Position numbers and translations under genes: made by a program
In this document: positions 57,801 to 64,000 of the stretch, in pieces
Layout: each line of letters opens with the position of its first letter
Numbering within the stretch: position 1 is the stretch's first letter
Notes under the pieces: model-generated
Seen by the model: only the letters and a program-made list of their open reading frames with translations
What the model was told of the DNA's origin: nothing
The model's database searches: none
Assembly (NCBI RefSeq): GCF_023242475.1
Contig: NZ_JALJFG010000002.1
Span: forward strand, 62,001-126,000
Source: Pseudomonas sp. MWU15-20650
GTDB taxonomy: Bacteria > Pseudomonadota > Gammaproteobacteria > Pseudomonadales > Pseudomonadaceae
Direction of reading: 5' to 3'
DNA length: 64,000 nucleotides

Positions 57801-59012
57801 TTCTTGCTGGCGCTTGAGCATCCAGGGAATTCCCTCTGCCAGCACATCGGCGGCCAAAGGCTCAACGCGTAGCGTCAGGTCATCTCCTGAGGGCGGGTGG
57901 GCCCGGTTTTGCGCAGCCAGCGGCAAGGTTTGCAGTAACAGTTCGGTATCAACATCCCCTTGATCAAGGCGCTTGGCCACCGCTTCGCGGGCCTGGGCGG
58001 GAGTGGCGAACTCCTCGAGCCCTTCAGCGAGGGTGTATAGAACGACTGGGCCATTGTTGTCGTCGAGCGCCAAGGATCGACCCTTGGGCCATGTTGGCTC
58101 AGTCGCGAATGAACCATCGGTCTGGGTGATGAGGAAGGAGCCTGCCAGCAATGCGCCACGTTCCGTGCCGTCATCCACGGTGAGTGGGTACACACCGGGA
58201 CGGGCACCGCTAGCAAAGGTTTTCTCCCGCTCGGCCAAGGTGGGGTATTGCAGCGCGATGTCGATCAGTTTTTTGCTCGCCGGACTCAGGGTGCCATCGT
58301 TGGCGCGTGCTGCGGCCACGGCTGCCAGTTGCTGTTTGTGCAGGGCCAATAGCTCGTTCTGTGGCGTGGTTTGCACCTGTGGGTTTTGTGAGCTTTGGCG
58401 GGGCGTGGTCCAATATTTTGGGTGGGCTGCTGCGTATTGGATGATGCGCTGGGCAATCGTGTGCAGCGGTTGGGATGAGTTGACCAGGGTAGGCGGTACG
58501 CCGGGGCTGCCCTGGGTGAAAATGTCCGCATACACGGTGCTGTCTTCGCCCGCTTTATTCCCTGGATTGCGCAGCTGCTCGCGGATCTCCTTATTCAGCG
58601 CGTCCAGAAAGGGTTCCACAGAGAACGTTTTTATACTGCCGTCGTTCTGTTTGCCCCAGCGCTTGAGGGTGAGTTCTGCGGGGTTGAGGTGAGGTTGGTT
58701 GGGAAACAGTGCGGCCAGTTGCTGCTGCAGGAAGGTCTTGAAACTCGGTTGCTCTTTGAAGAGCTGCTGTATCGCAAGGCTGGCTTCGTTATGTTGCTCT
58801 ATGAGGCTGCTATTGCGTGGGGGCGCGACGGTGGCGGGCGGTGTACTTGGCGAATCGGGTAGGGGCAGATCGTCTGGTGCGTAGGTCGAAGGCGCTGGGG
58901 ACGGCGAAATCTGATTCTGTTCTTTCGGTGGGGGTGGTGTTTCGGTGGGTGGTGGAAAGGGTTGGTCTTGATCCAAGGGGTGTTGGAGGGTAGAGCTGGC
59001 TGGCGCAAACAT
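54888..59012 (-). CDS. Large dermonecrotic-toxin-like protein, copy 2
   Basis: A 1374-residue paralogue of the downstream gene with the same layout: a Pro-rich leader (PPPTETPPPPKEQ), DUF6543-like body (GARPGVYPLTVDDGTERGA), hydrophobic helix (MFGVEVGMIALEFLPGIGK), Pro/Thr linker and the NEVISGRPLRPDGTYNVGD domain. The C-terminal motifs are LGEQHDQI (starting at residue 1174, the same number as in copy 1), GLEHEHL and VVGRRHMN. Start: ATG 59012 with GAGG upstream, preferred to a TTG 32 codons earlier. It differs from copy 1 in a basic insert GARGKRRRQFHDW before the last domain. It lies 141 bases after the M23 peptidase gene. Confidence 0.75.
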   Translation of the reverse strand: MFAPASSTLQHPLDQDQPFPPPTETPPPPKEQNQISPSPAPSTYAPDDLPLPDSPSTPPATVAPPRNSSLIEQHNEASLAIQQLFKEQPSFKTFLQQQLAALFPNQPHLNPAELTLKRWGKQNDGSIKTFSVEPFLDALNKEIREQLRNPGNKAGEDSTVYADIFTQGSPGVPPTLVNSSQPLHTIAQRIIQYAAAHPKYWTTPRQSSQNPQVQTTPQNELLALHKQQLAAVAAARANDGTLSPASKKLIDIALQYPTLAEREKTFASGARPGVYPLTVDDGTERGALLAGSFLITQTDGSFATEPTWPKGRSLALDDNNGPVVLYTLAEGLEEFATPAQAREAVAKRLDQGDVDTELLLQTLPLAAQNRAHPPSGDDLTLRVEPLAADVLAEGIPWMLKRQQEEIQEKLTETLKATTPANALMDPTSAQAIDDAADWSYQLDSTNALLAYNAKLIEKQQPQWLKNLTPAQEAIFLNLEQSEKKSTNALLPLLQKIPSLPAFACDRMNEAIKKLYPTAQIDADKLTVQMDETTTQDNTTGFVLADLTASILGNRTTTTSKKQQLSLTDLALQNPTGFAPRSIQKKTTLTLTLPLVDTKGDPILGSNGKPIILNDEQLKALINTADVGGQYDKLLKKELAPDAPSNLREAWKSNLSDAMEKEAFLAELNPTAYKEQAVEDKSSKRAAQWVAAILDHPDPATRPKVDGQAIVAHALLDYGQPVYGVMAIGNSVDSALVLYTPQAPDGVTFREVADQNAMDALLATPEWKAYIASRKSPVNKDDVAELDEAIRDISNNPFTALAPDKILDIAVKKTKVMLGGSALNPIAGNVQDHLYQQNVQMIVDKADHRSVSSAEVAKQSLINKAMFGVEVGMIALEFLPGIGKAARTGAHLSKAAAAALRANRKLLPKLINQPGLAQTIYVDFLLATAGIKGVRAAPLRPVFRSSTAARAPTPRQGTSTTTPKPHTPAPASASTSSGATTVATRPSTSVATPSRDLSAYTVPNEVISGRPLRPDGTYNVGDNWYVRFTDSTGENRVYQIDSAFHARSGQVNIIDPDAPATASRSSRTVAALQSAGNGEWRINQLPGGARGKRRRQFHDWSMSYTEHLFRKEPDLTEYFFSRRWANRWFNEGMNESYAHQALNPTPRPNMPALGANTSPGEMARELLRVSDGIVLGEQHDQISTNLMLIKNMQAYAESGVTTLYLEGAYWDASKGVGTVLQEPANAMYKRGTPTRDDVLAAAQQHGIKTVGLEHEHLTMHITRSESDEIANATHTIDRLREFNYFASQVIQQTPPGQKWIAVVGRRHMNTTQGVPGIAEQTGAISVGVYDAKPGASSTAVKHTGPSPAPEERFARNATVGDYQVHQNVDPYLKTP

Positions 59013-59153
59013 TGAGGCAACCTCATCACTTAACTGAAATGTTGTCGTTACGGTCTTTGTAAGTCGCCAGTTAAGTGAAGAGGTATGGGCGGTTGGTTCC
59101 GGTTGCAAATGTAAGGAAAGTGGTTGGCCCTGAGTCAGTCGCGTGTGGAAAAA

Positions 59154-59975
59154 TCAGGGCTGGAACGCGCCGATGAATATCGCCGGGTCTACACGGGCAT
59201 CGTTGAGGCTGACGTTCCAGTGCATATGCGGGCCGGTCGCCCGGCCGGTCGCACCCACCTTGCCGACCACGGTACCGCGCACCAGTTGCTGGCCCACTGT
59301 CACGTCGATTTTCGACATATGGCAGAACATGCTGATAAAGCCCTGGCCGTGATCGACGAACACCGTATTGCCGTTGAAAAAGTAATGACCGACCAGGATC
59401 ACCTTGCCGTTCGCCGGTGTCTTGATAGGCGTACCCGCCGGCACGGCGAAATCCAGGCCCGAATGTGGATTGCGTTCTTCGCCATTGAAGAAACGGCGCA
59501 CGCCAAACTTGCTCGACAGCGGTCCATTGACGGGCTTGTCCAGCAGCAAATTGCTTGGTGTGTTGGGGCTGAAGCTGCGGTAAGCCTTGAGCTGGACAGC
59601 CAGTTCGCCCTCGATGCGTTTGAGCTGTGCCGGATCCGGGTTCACTTGGCTTTTATTCTTCAGGGTGATGTGTTGCTCCGGGTATTTCTTGAACCCCACG
59701 ACAAACGGCAGGTTTTGACCGCCACTGGTGACGCGTTCGGTACCCGGTTTGACGGTCAGTGGGATGCCGACAATCGCCAGCCAGTTGTTCTGTTCCTTGA
59801 CCACCAATACCGGTCTGTTCTGGTAAGTGGCTTTAGGTACGGTCGCCGAAGTGCCGAGGTCGACCACGGCGACGCCGCCGGGCACAGGCTTGTTCAGCAA
59901 CCGAGTGATGTAGCTGTCGGCATGGGCGTTGAACGCGAGGCACATCAGCATCAGCAGGCTAAATAAACGTGGCAT
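59154..59975 (-). CDS. M23 (LytM) family peptidase
   Basis: A 273-residue exported protein: signal peptide about 1-20 (ends NAHA-D), an N-terminal beta domain, then the LytM fold with HSGLDFAVPAGTPIK (metal ligands His and Asp) and GPHMHWNV (HxH). It probably cleaves peptidoglycan cross-bridges or activates amidases. All metal-binding residues are present. It starts 4 bases after xseA, so the two form an operon. Confidence 0.9.
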   Translation of the reverse strand: MPRLFSLLMLMCLAFNAHADSYITRLLNKPVPGGVAVVDLGTSATVPKATYQNRPVLVVKEQNNWLAIVGIPLTVKPGTERVTSGGQNLPFVVGFKKYPEQHITLKNKSQVNPDPAQLKRIEGELAVQLKAYRSFSPNTPSNLLLDKPVNGPLSSKFGVRRFFNGEERNPHSGLDFAVPAGTPIKTPANGKVILVGHYFFNGNTVFVDHGQGFISMFCHMSKIDVTVGQQLVRGTVVGKVGATGRATGPHMHWNVSLNDARVDPAIFIGAFQP

Positions 59976-59978
59976 TGA

Positions 59979-61358
59979 TCAATCCAATAACGAAAGGGTG
60001 ACAGGGGTCAGGTGGTTATCTTCCACCCGCACCTGCAATTGGCCTTCACCGAGACGCGCGGTCAGGCGCTGGCCTGTATGGGTTTGCGCGGCGTCGCGAA
60101 TCGCCTGGCCGCGCTCATCCAGCAAAATGCTGTAGCCACGGCCCAGGGTCGCCAGCGGGCTGACCACCTGTAGCGTCTGCACCTGGCTCTGCAGTTGCAG
60201 GCGTCGCGCCTTGAGGCCCTCGCGCATGGCACGGGGCAGGCGTTCGGCGAGGCTGTCCAGGCGCTGGCGCAGCAGGGCCAGTTGGCGCCCCGGGTGCTGC
60301 CCGGCGAGGCGCGTTTCCAGGCGGATCAGGCGTTCACGGCGGGTATTGAGGCTGCGTTCAAAGGCGCGGCGCAGGCGCATGTCCAGGTCATCCAGGCGCT
60401 GGGCCTGCTGGCGCAGACGTTCACCCGGGTGACGCAGGCGCCGGGCCATGCCTTCCAGGCGCAGGCGGCTGTGGCTCAGGCGGTTGCGCATCAGCATCAC
60501 CAGGCGGCGCTGCAGGTTTTCTACCTGGCGCACCAGATGGCTGGCGTCGGGGGCCAGCAACTCAGCGGCGGCGGAGGGCGTAGGGGCGCGCACGTCCGCC
60601 ACGAAGTCGCTGATGGATACATCGGTTTCATGGCCGACAGCACTGACGATGGGGGTAACGCAGGCATCGATTGCGCGGGCGACGGCCTCTTCGTTGAAAC
60701 ACCACAGGTCTTCCAGTGAACCGCCGCCACGGGCCAGGATCAGCGCGTCGAAGCCTCGGGCGTCGGCGAGTTTCAGCGCTCGCACAATCTGCGTGATCGC
60801 TTCGCGGCCTTGCACGGCTGTGGGGATCAGGGTCAGCTCAACGTTCGGCGCGCGGCGGCGGAACACGCTGATAATGTCGCGAATCACCGCGCCGGTTGGC
60901 GAACTGATAATGCCAATGCGCCGAGGGTGCGCCGGCAACGGCACTTTGCGCTCGGCACTGAACAGGCCTTCGGCGCTGAGTTTTTCCTTCAAGGCATCGA
61001 AGGCCAGGCGCAACGCACCGTCACCGGCAGGTTCCACGGTATCGAGAATCAGCTGGTAGTCGCCGCGCCCCTCGAACAACGAGACCTTGCCGCGCACTTT
61101 GACCGCCAGGCCGTCCTTCAACGCCTGGCGCACCCGTGCAGCGTTGTTGCGAAACAGCGCGCAACGCACCTGGGCCCCGCTGTCCTTGAGGGTGAAATAC
61201 ACATGGCCGGAAGCCGGGCGGGCGAGGTTGGAGATCTCGCCTTCCACCCAGATATTGGTGAACACGTCTTCCAGCAACACCCGCGCGCGGCCGTTGAGTT
61301 GGCTGACAGTCAGGACTTCGCGGTCCAGGCCCAAGCGGGCAAAAGGATCTTTAATCAT
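59979..61358 (-). CDS. xseA: Exodeoxyribonuclease VII large subunit
   Basis: A 459-residue XseA. The N-terminal OB-fold (about 15-105, VFTNIWVEGEISNLARPASGHVYFTLKD) precedes a catalytic core with GIISSPTGAVIRDI, LILARGGGSLEDLWCFN and VGHETDVSISDFVAD. A long coiled-coil arm (about 290-400) and C-terminal strand LGRGYSIL follow. It degrades single-stranded DNA with XseB, which is not in the window. Confidence 0.96.
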   Translation of the reverse strand: MIKDPFARLGLDREVLTVSQLNGRARVLLEDVFTNIWVEGEISNLARPASGHVYFTLKDSGAQVRCALFRNNAARVRQALKDGLAVKVRGKVSLFEGRGDYQLILDTVEPAGDGALRLAFDALKEKLSAEGLFSAERKVPLPAHPRRIGIISSPTGAVIRDIISVFRRRAPNVELTLIPTAVQGREAITQIVRALKLADARGFDALILARGGGSLEDLWCFNEEAVARAIDACVTPIVSAVGHETDVSISDFVADVRAPTPSAAAELLAPDASHLVRQVENLQRRLVMLMRNRLSHSRLRLEGMARRLRHPGERLRQQAQRLDDLDMRLRRAFERSLNTRRERLIRLETRLAGQHPGRQLALLRQRLDSLAERLPRAMREGLKARRLQLQSQVQTLQVVSPLATLGRGYSILLDERGQAIRDAAQTHTGQRLTARLGEGQLQVRVEDNHLTPVTLSLLD

Positions 61359-61368
61359 GGGCGGCAGT

Positions 61369-62259
61369 TTATAGGCATTCGTGCAGGGTTTGACAGAATT
61401 GCTCCACCAGCGCGTTCGGCGCTTGTGCGCAGGCCAGGGCTACCGTGCTGTGGCAGTCCGGGTCGGCCAGGGGCAGAAAGTGCACGCTGGGCGGGGCGAT
61501 GTCCTGCATGGATTTTGGTAACAAGGCAATACCGAAACCGGCCTGGATCAATTGCAACTGCGTGGTCTTGCGCGACATCACTCGAGCCGCCTTGGGGAAA
61601 AAACCTGCACGCATGCACAATTCGGCTGACAGATAACTCAAGCCGCCACGTTGAGGATGAGGGATCGAGATAAACGCTTCGTCCATGAGTTGCGCCCACT
61701 CAATCGCTGCGCTGCTGCGTGCCAACGGATGATCCGCCGGCACTGCCAGCACCAACGGCTCGGTGTACAACGGCACCACGCGCACGCCTTCGCGCTGGCG
61801 CAATACCGGCAACCGCAGCAGGCCGACGTCCAGGCGACCCTCGGCGATTTCCTCCAACTGGGTTTCGGAGGAGAGTTTGACAATGTCCACCGACACACCC
61901 GCGCAGCGCTCCAGCCAGGTGCTGATGCCTTGCAGTAACGCCCCGCTCATTGGCACGGTACTCGAGTGGCTCAGGCGCAGGGTGCCGAGCTGGCCATGGC
62001 CCACTTGCTTCGCCAAGTCGCTGGCCTTGAGCAACTCACTCAGCAGGTTGCGCGCCCGTGGGTAGAAGGCTTCGCCAGCGGCTGTCAACCGCGGCTGGCG
62101 TGCGGTGCGTTCGAACAGCGGGGTTTGCAATTGGGACTCCAGCGCCTTGATCTGTCGGCTCAAGGCCGATTGCGCCACGAACAGGCGTTCGGCGGCGGCA
62201 CTGAAGCTACCGCTGTCGGCGATTTCGACGAAGTAACGCAGTTGGCGAGTGGAGATCAC
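61369..62259 (-). CDS. LysR-family transcriptional regulator
   Basis: A 296-residue LTTR: winged helix-turn-helix at about 1-60 (RQLRYFVEIADSGSFSAAAERLFVAQSALSRQIKALE) and a two-lobed effector domain after it. The start is GTG at 62259. It is divergent from the TauE/SafE permease gene, 100 bases away, and by the usual LysR logic may control that gene. The effector is unknown. It converges on nothing: xseA follows on the same strand after 10 bases. Confidence 0.9.
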   Translation of the reverse strand: MISTRQLRYFVEIADSGSFSAAAERLFVAQSALSRQIKALESQLQTPLFERTARQPRLTAAGEAFYPRARNLLSELLKASDLAKQVGHGQLGTLRLSHSSTVPMSGALLQGISTWLERCAGVSVDIVKLSSETQLEEIAEGRLDVGLLRLPVLRQREGVRVVPLYTEPLVLAVPADHPLARSSAAIEWAQLMDEAFISIPHPQRGGLSYLSAELCMRAGFFPKAARVMSRKTTQLQLIQAGFGIALLPKSMQDIAPPSVHFLPLADPDCHSTVALACAQAPNALVEQFCQTLHECL

Positions 62260-62359
62260 AAGTCATGCCTTTTTGAGATGGGTGGTGAGCTTTGAAGATA
62301 TTAGTCGCAACGCTTGTCGATGGCTAAAGTGAACGGCATCTCAATAGAAGGAATAAGTC

Positions 62360-63127
62360 ATGAGCCCGGTTGAGCTGATGAGCCAGTGGTCGTTCGGCGG
62401 TATTGATTGGCTGGTGATCGGCCTGGGCGTGACGGTGGCGTATATCGTGTTCGGCATTGCCGGGTTCGGGACGGCGTTGGTGGCGGGGCCGATCCTGATT
62501 CTATTCATGCCGCTGTCGAAGATTATCCCGTTGCTGGTGCTCCTGGACTTTGTCGCGGCGTTTGGCGGCTTGTTGCAAACGCGGCACGATGTGAACAAGC
62601 CGGAACTGTTGCGGCTGCTGCCCTGCATGGCCATCGGCTGCACCCTGGGCGTGGTGTTTTTGCTCAACCTGCATTCGGACCTGTTGCTGTTGTTGATGGG
62701 GCTGTTTATCAGCGCCTACGCGATTTACAGCCTGGCGGTAAACGCGCGGCCGACTCAACTGGCGGCGGGCTGGTCGATTCCGATGGGCACTGTGGGGGGG
62801 CTATTTGGTGCGCTATTCGGCAGTGGTGGCTTTTTATATGCGATTTACCTGAACAGCCGTTTGCCCAAGGACGCGGCGCGGGCCACGCAAAGCGCGCTGA
62901 TCAGTTGCAGCACGGTCGTGCGCTTGAGTCTGTTCCTGATTGCCGGGGTGTATGCAGATGCGCCGTTATTGATGTTGGCGGTTTGCCTGTTGCCGGCGAT
63001 GGCCCTGGGGCTGTGGTGTGGGCGCAGGCTGACGATGCGGCTGTCCCGTGAGGCATTCGTGCGGTGGGTGACTTGGCTGGTATTGGCCAGCGGTATTACG
63101 TTAATCGGGCGGTATTTGAGTACTTGA
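62360..63127 (+). CDS. TauE/SafE family permease
   Basis: A 255-residue inner-membrane protein with about eight hydrophobic segments in two similar halves. The glycine-rich GIAGFGTALVAGP starts the first and GTVGGLFGALFGSGGFLYAIYL the second, as in the TauE/SafE (DUF81) family. Members export or import sulfite, sulfonates and related organic anions. A GAAGGAA ribosome site precedes the ATG. It is probably regulated by the divergent LysR gene. Confidence 0.88.
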   Translation: MSPVELMSQWSFGGIDWLVIGLGVTVAYIVFGIAGFGTALVAGPILILFMPLSKIIPLLVLLDFVAAFGGLLQTRHDVNKPELLRLLPCMAIGCTLGVVFLLNLHSDLLLLLMGLFISAYAIYSLAVNARPTQLAAGWSIPMGTVGGLFGALFGSGGFLYAIYLNSRLPKDAARATQSALISCSTVVRLSLFLIAGVYADAPLLMLAVCLLPAMALGLWCGRRLTMRLSREAFVRWVTWLVLASGITLIGRYLST

Positions 63128-63171
63128 CCTGATTTTTTCAGGGATTAAGCTGCCAGCCTTCAGGACCTCTT

Positions 63172-63249
63172 AGCGAGCAAGCCCGCTCCCACAATTGACC
63201 GCACTTATCCAGCAGGATCGCGGTCGAATGTGCGGGCTTGCTCGCGAAG
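63172..63249. repeat. REP doublet with one shortened arm
   Basis: An inverse copy (63172-63193) faces a direct copy (63229-63249) that reads GTGCGGGCTTGCTCGCGAA and lacks the four bases GGAG of the usual motif. It lies just upstream of the zinc-ribbon gene. Confidence 0.8.
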
Positions 63250-63277
63250 GCGTCAGACGGCACACCGCAGGACTCCC

Positions 63278-63826
63278 ATGAATTCCCAAAGCATCCTTGT
63301 CCCGAAAATCTCCACCTTGCCCGTCCACGAACCCCGCGCCCGGGCGATCGTGCGTTGGCTGGTGCGCAAGAACATCATCAAGGAAGAGTTGACCACGTGC
63401 GGCCGCACCGGCAATCGCATGGGCTACGCCCTGGCCGACGGCGCCCGCGCCGTGGTGCTGCACCCCGAGGCGCTGCCGTTCAACGAGCCGGTCAATGGCC
63501 TGGAGATCATCTACAAGCGCTGCATCTATACGCCGGCCAAGGGCTTTCTCGAAGAAGCCGGCTGCCCGGAATGCCTTAAAGAGGTTGGCGAGGCGCTGTT
63601 CGAGAGCCTGGAAGACTGGATGCCCGGCCACACCGATAACTTCACCTGCCCGCTGTGTGGGCATGAAGACGACATCAATGGGTTCCTTTTCCTGCAAGAG
63701 TGTGGGTTTTCCAACCTAGGGTTCATCTTTAACAACTGGGCGGAGGCGGGGTTCAAGCAGAGCTTTATCGACGAATTTGCCGATTGGCTCGATCAAAAGA
63801 TGAGTTGGGTCAAAGTCGAGCTGTAG
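63278..63826 (+). CDS. Conserved hypothetical protein with zinc-ribbon-like cysteines
   Basis: A 182-residue soluble protein, MNSQSILVPKISTLPVH at the N-terminus. Two CxxC pairs, CPEC and CPLC (about 40 residues apart), plus a nearby His suggest a structural zinc site, and the acidic C-terminus contains WAEAGFKQSFIDEFADWLD. I recognise it as a protein conserved in Pseudomonas but know no function. It lies between two REP doublets, and its TAG stop falls inside the start of the second. Confidence 0.7.
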   Translation: MNSQSILVPKISTLPVHEPRARAIVRWLVRKNIIKEELTTCGRTGNRMGYALADGARAVVLHPEALPFNEPVNGLEIIYKRCIYTPAKGFLEEAGCPECLKEVGEALFESLEDWMPGHTDNFTCPLCGHEDDINGFLFLQECGFSNLGFIFNNWAEAGFKQSFIDEFADWLDQKMSWVKVEL

Positions 63827-63922
63827 GCGCGAGCTTGCTCGCGAAAATCGTCAACGGTAACGCGGGTTGTCTGGTTTTAGGCGGTGCCCTGGCGTTCTTC
63901 GCGAGCAAGCTCGCTCCTACGC
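63823..63922. repeat. REP doublet (GTAGGAGCGAGCTTGCTCGCG type)
   Basis: A direct arm (63823-63845, slightly degenerate: GTAGGCGCGAGCTTGCTCGC) and its inverse (63898-63922) are separated by about 52 bases. The first arm contains the TAG stop of the preceding gene. Nothing else is visible from here to the window end. Confidence 0.85.
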
Positions 63923-64000
63923 AAAAGCGGCAGGTTTTCTCCATCTATCAGTATTACCAAGTTTGTCAGAGTTTTACATTGAGCCCGGCAGGGTGCATGT

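Noticed and set aside
28332..63922. Recurring short palindromes considered as a CRISPR array
   Set aside because: They are isolated REP doublets, tens of kilobases apart, inverted rather than direct, with no regular spacers.

Overview
The window is a GC-rich chromosomal segment of a Pseudomonas, most likely the P. fluorescens group. The evidence is the order yajC-secD-secF-suhB-trmJ-cysE-iscRSUA-hscBA-fdx-iscX-ndk-rlmN-pilW-rodZ-ispG-hisS-yfgM-bamB-der, the short REP palindromes (GTGGGAGCGGGCTTGCTCGCG type) between genes, and the bphOP pair. Species assignment is inference; no rRNA gene is present.

Layout. (1) 1-5444: a tightly packed + strand operon entered from the left edge, encoding a membrane di-iron desaturase/hydroxylase (5' end missing), a proline-dehydrogenase-family enzyme, an ATP-grasp ligase, an MFS exporter and a class-V PLP enzyme. 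It looks like a small biosynthesis-plus-export cluster for a modified amino acid or dipeptide and is the best candidate here for an undescribed pathway. (2) 5455-10254: a conserved hypothetical gene, decayed DUF6622-like and YoeB-like remnants, a class-III aminotransferase, an orphan amino-acid binding protein and a PAS-GGDEF cyclase. (3) 10391-16188: a PhoD-like phosphatase, a 60-codon orphan gene, and the red-light sensing set bphP-bphO plus a lone receiver. (4) 16400-22122: a Coq7-like protein, a cytochrome c, then a scrambled accessory patch with a frameshifted barstar-like gene, an intact E3-type immunity gene, a 5'-truncated E3-type bacteriocin ending in a REP element, a LysE exporter, and an AAA ATPase + DUF4276 pair beside tRNA-Leu(CAA).

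(5) 22231-46283 is conserved core: tRNA queuosine modification (queA, tgt), Sec translocation (yajC, secD, secF), suhB, trmJ, cysE, the whole isc iron-sulfur operon, ndk, rlmN, pilus/cell-shape genes, ispG, hisS, yfgM, bamB and der. The isc products feed cluster-dependent enzymes encoded next to them (RlmN, IspG). IscR probably controls its own operon through two sites seen upstream. (6) 46358-50142: a methionine-type aminotransferase overlapping an omega-amidase-like gene, and leuA with a candidate leader peptide.

(7) 50507-59012: two tandem ~1380-residue paralogues resembling dermonecrotic-toxin/DUF6543-type proteins, with a C-terminal domain carrying GExHD, GLEH and VG..HM motifs of the EreA/ChaN-like kind. 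(8) 59154-64000: an M23 peptidase, xseA, a LysR regulator divergent from a TauE/SafE permease, and a conserved zinc-ribbon-like protein with a REP pair on each side.
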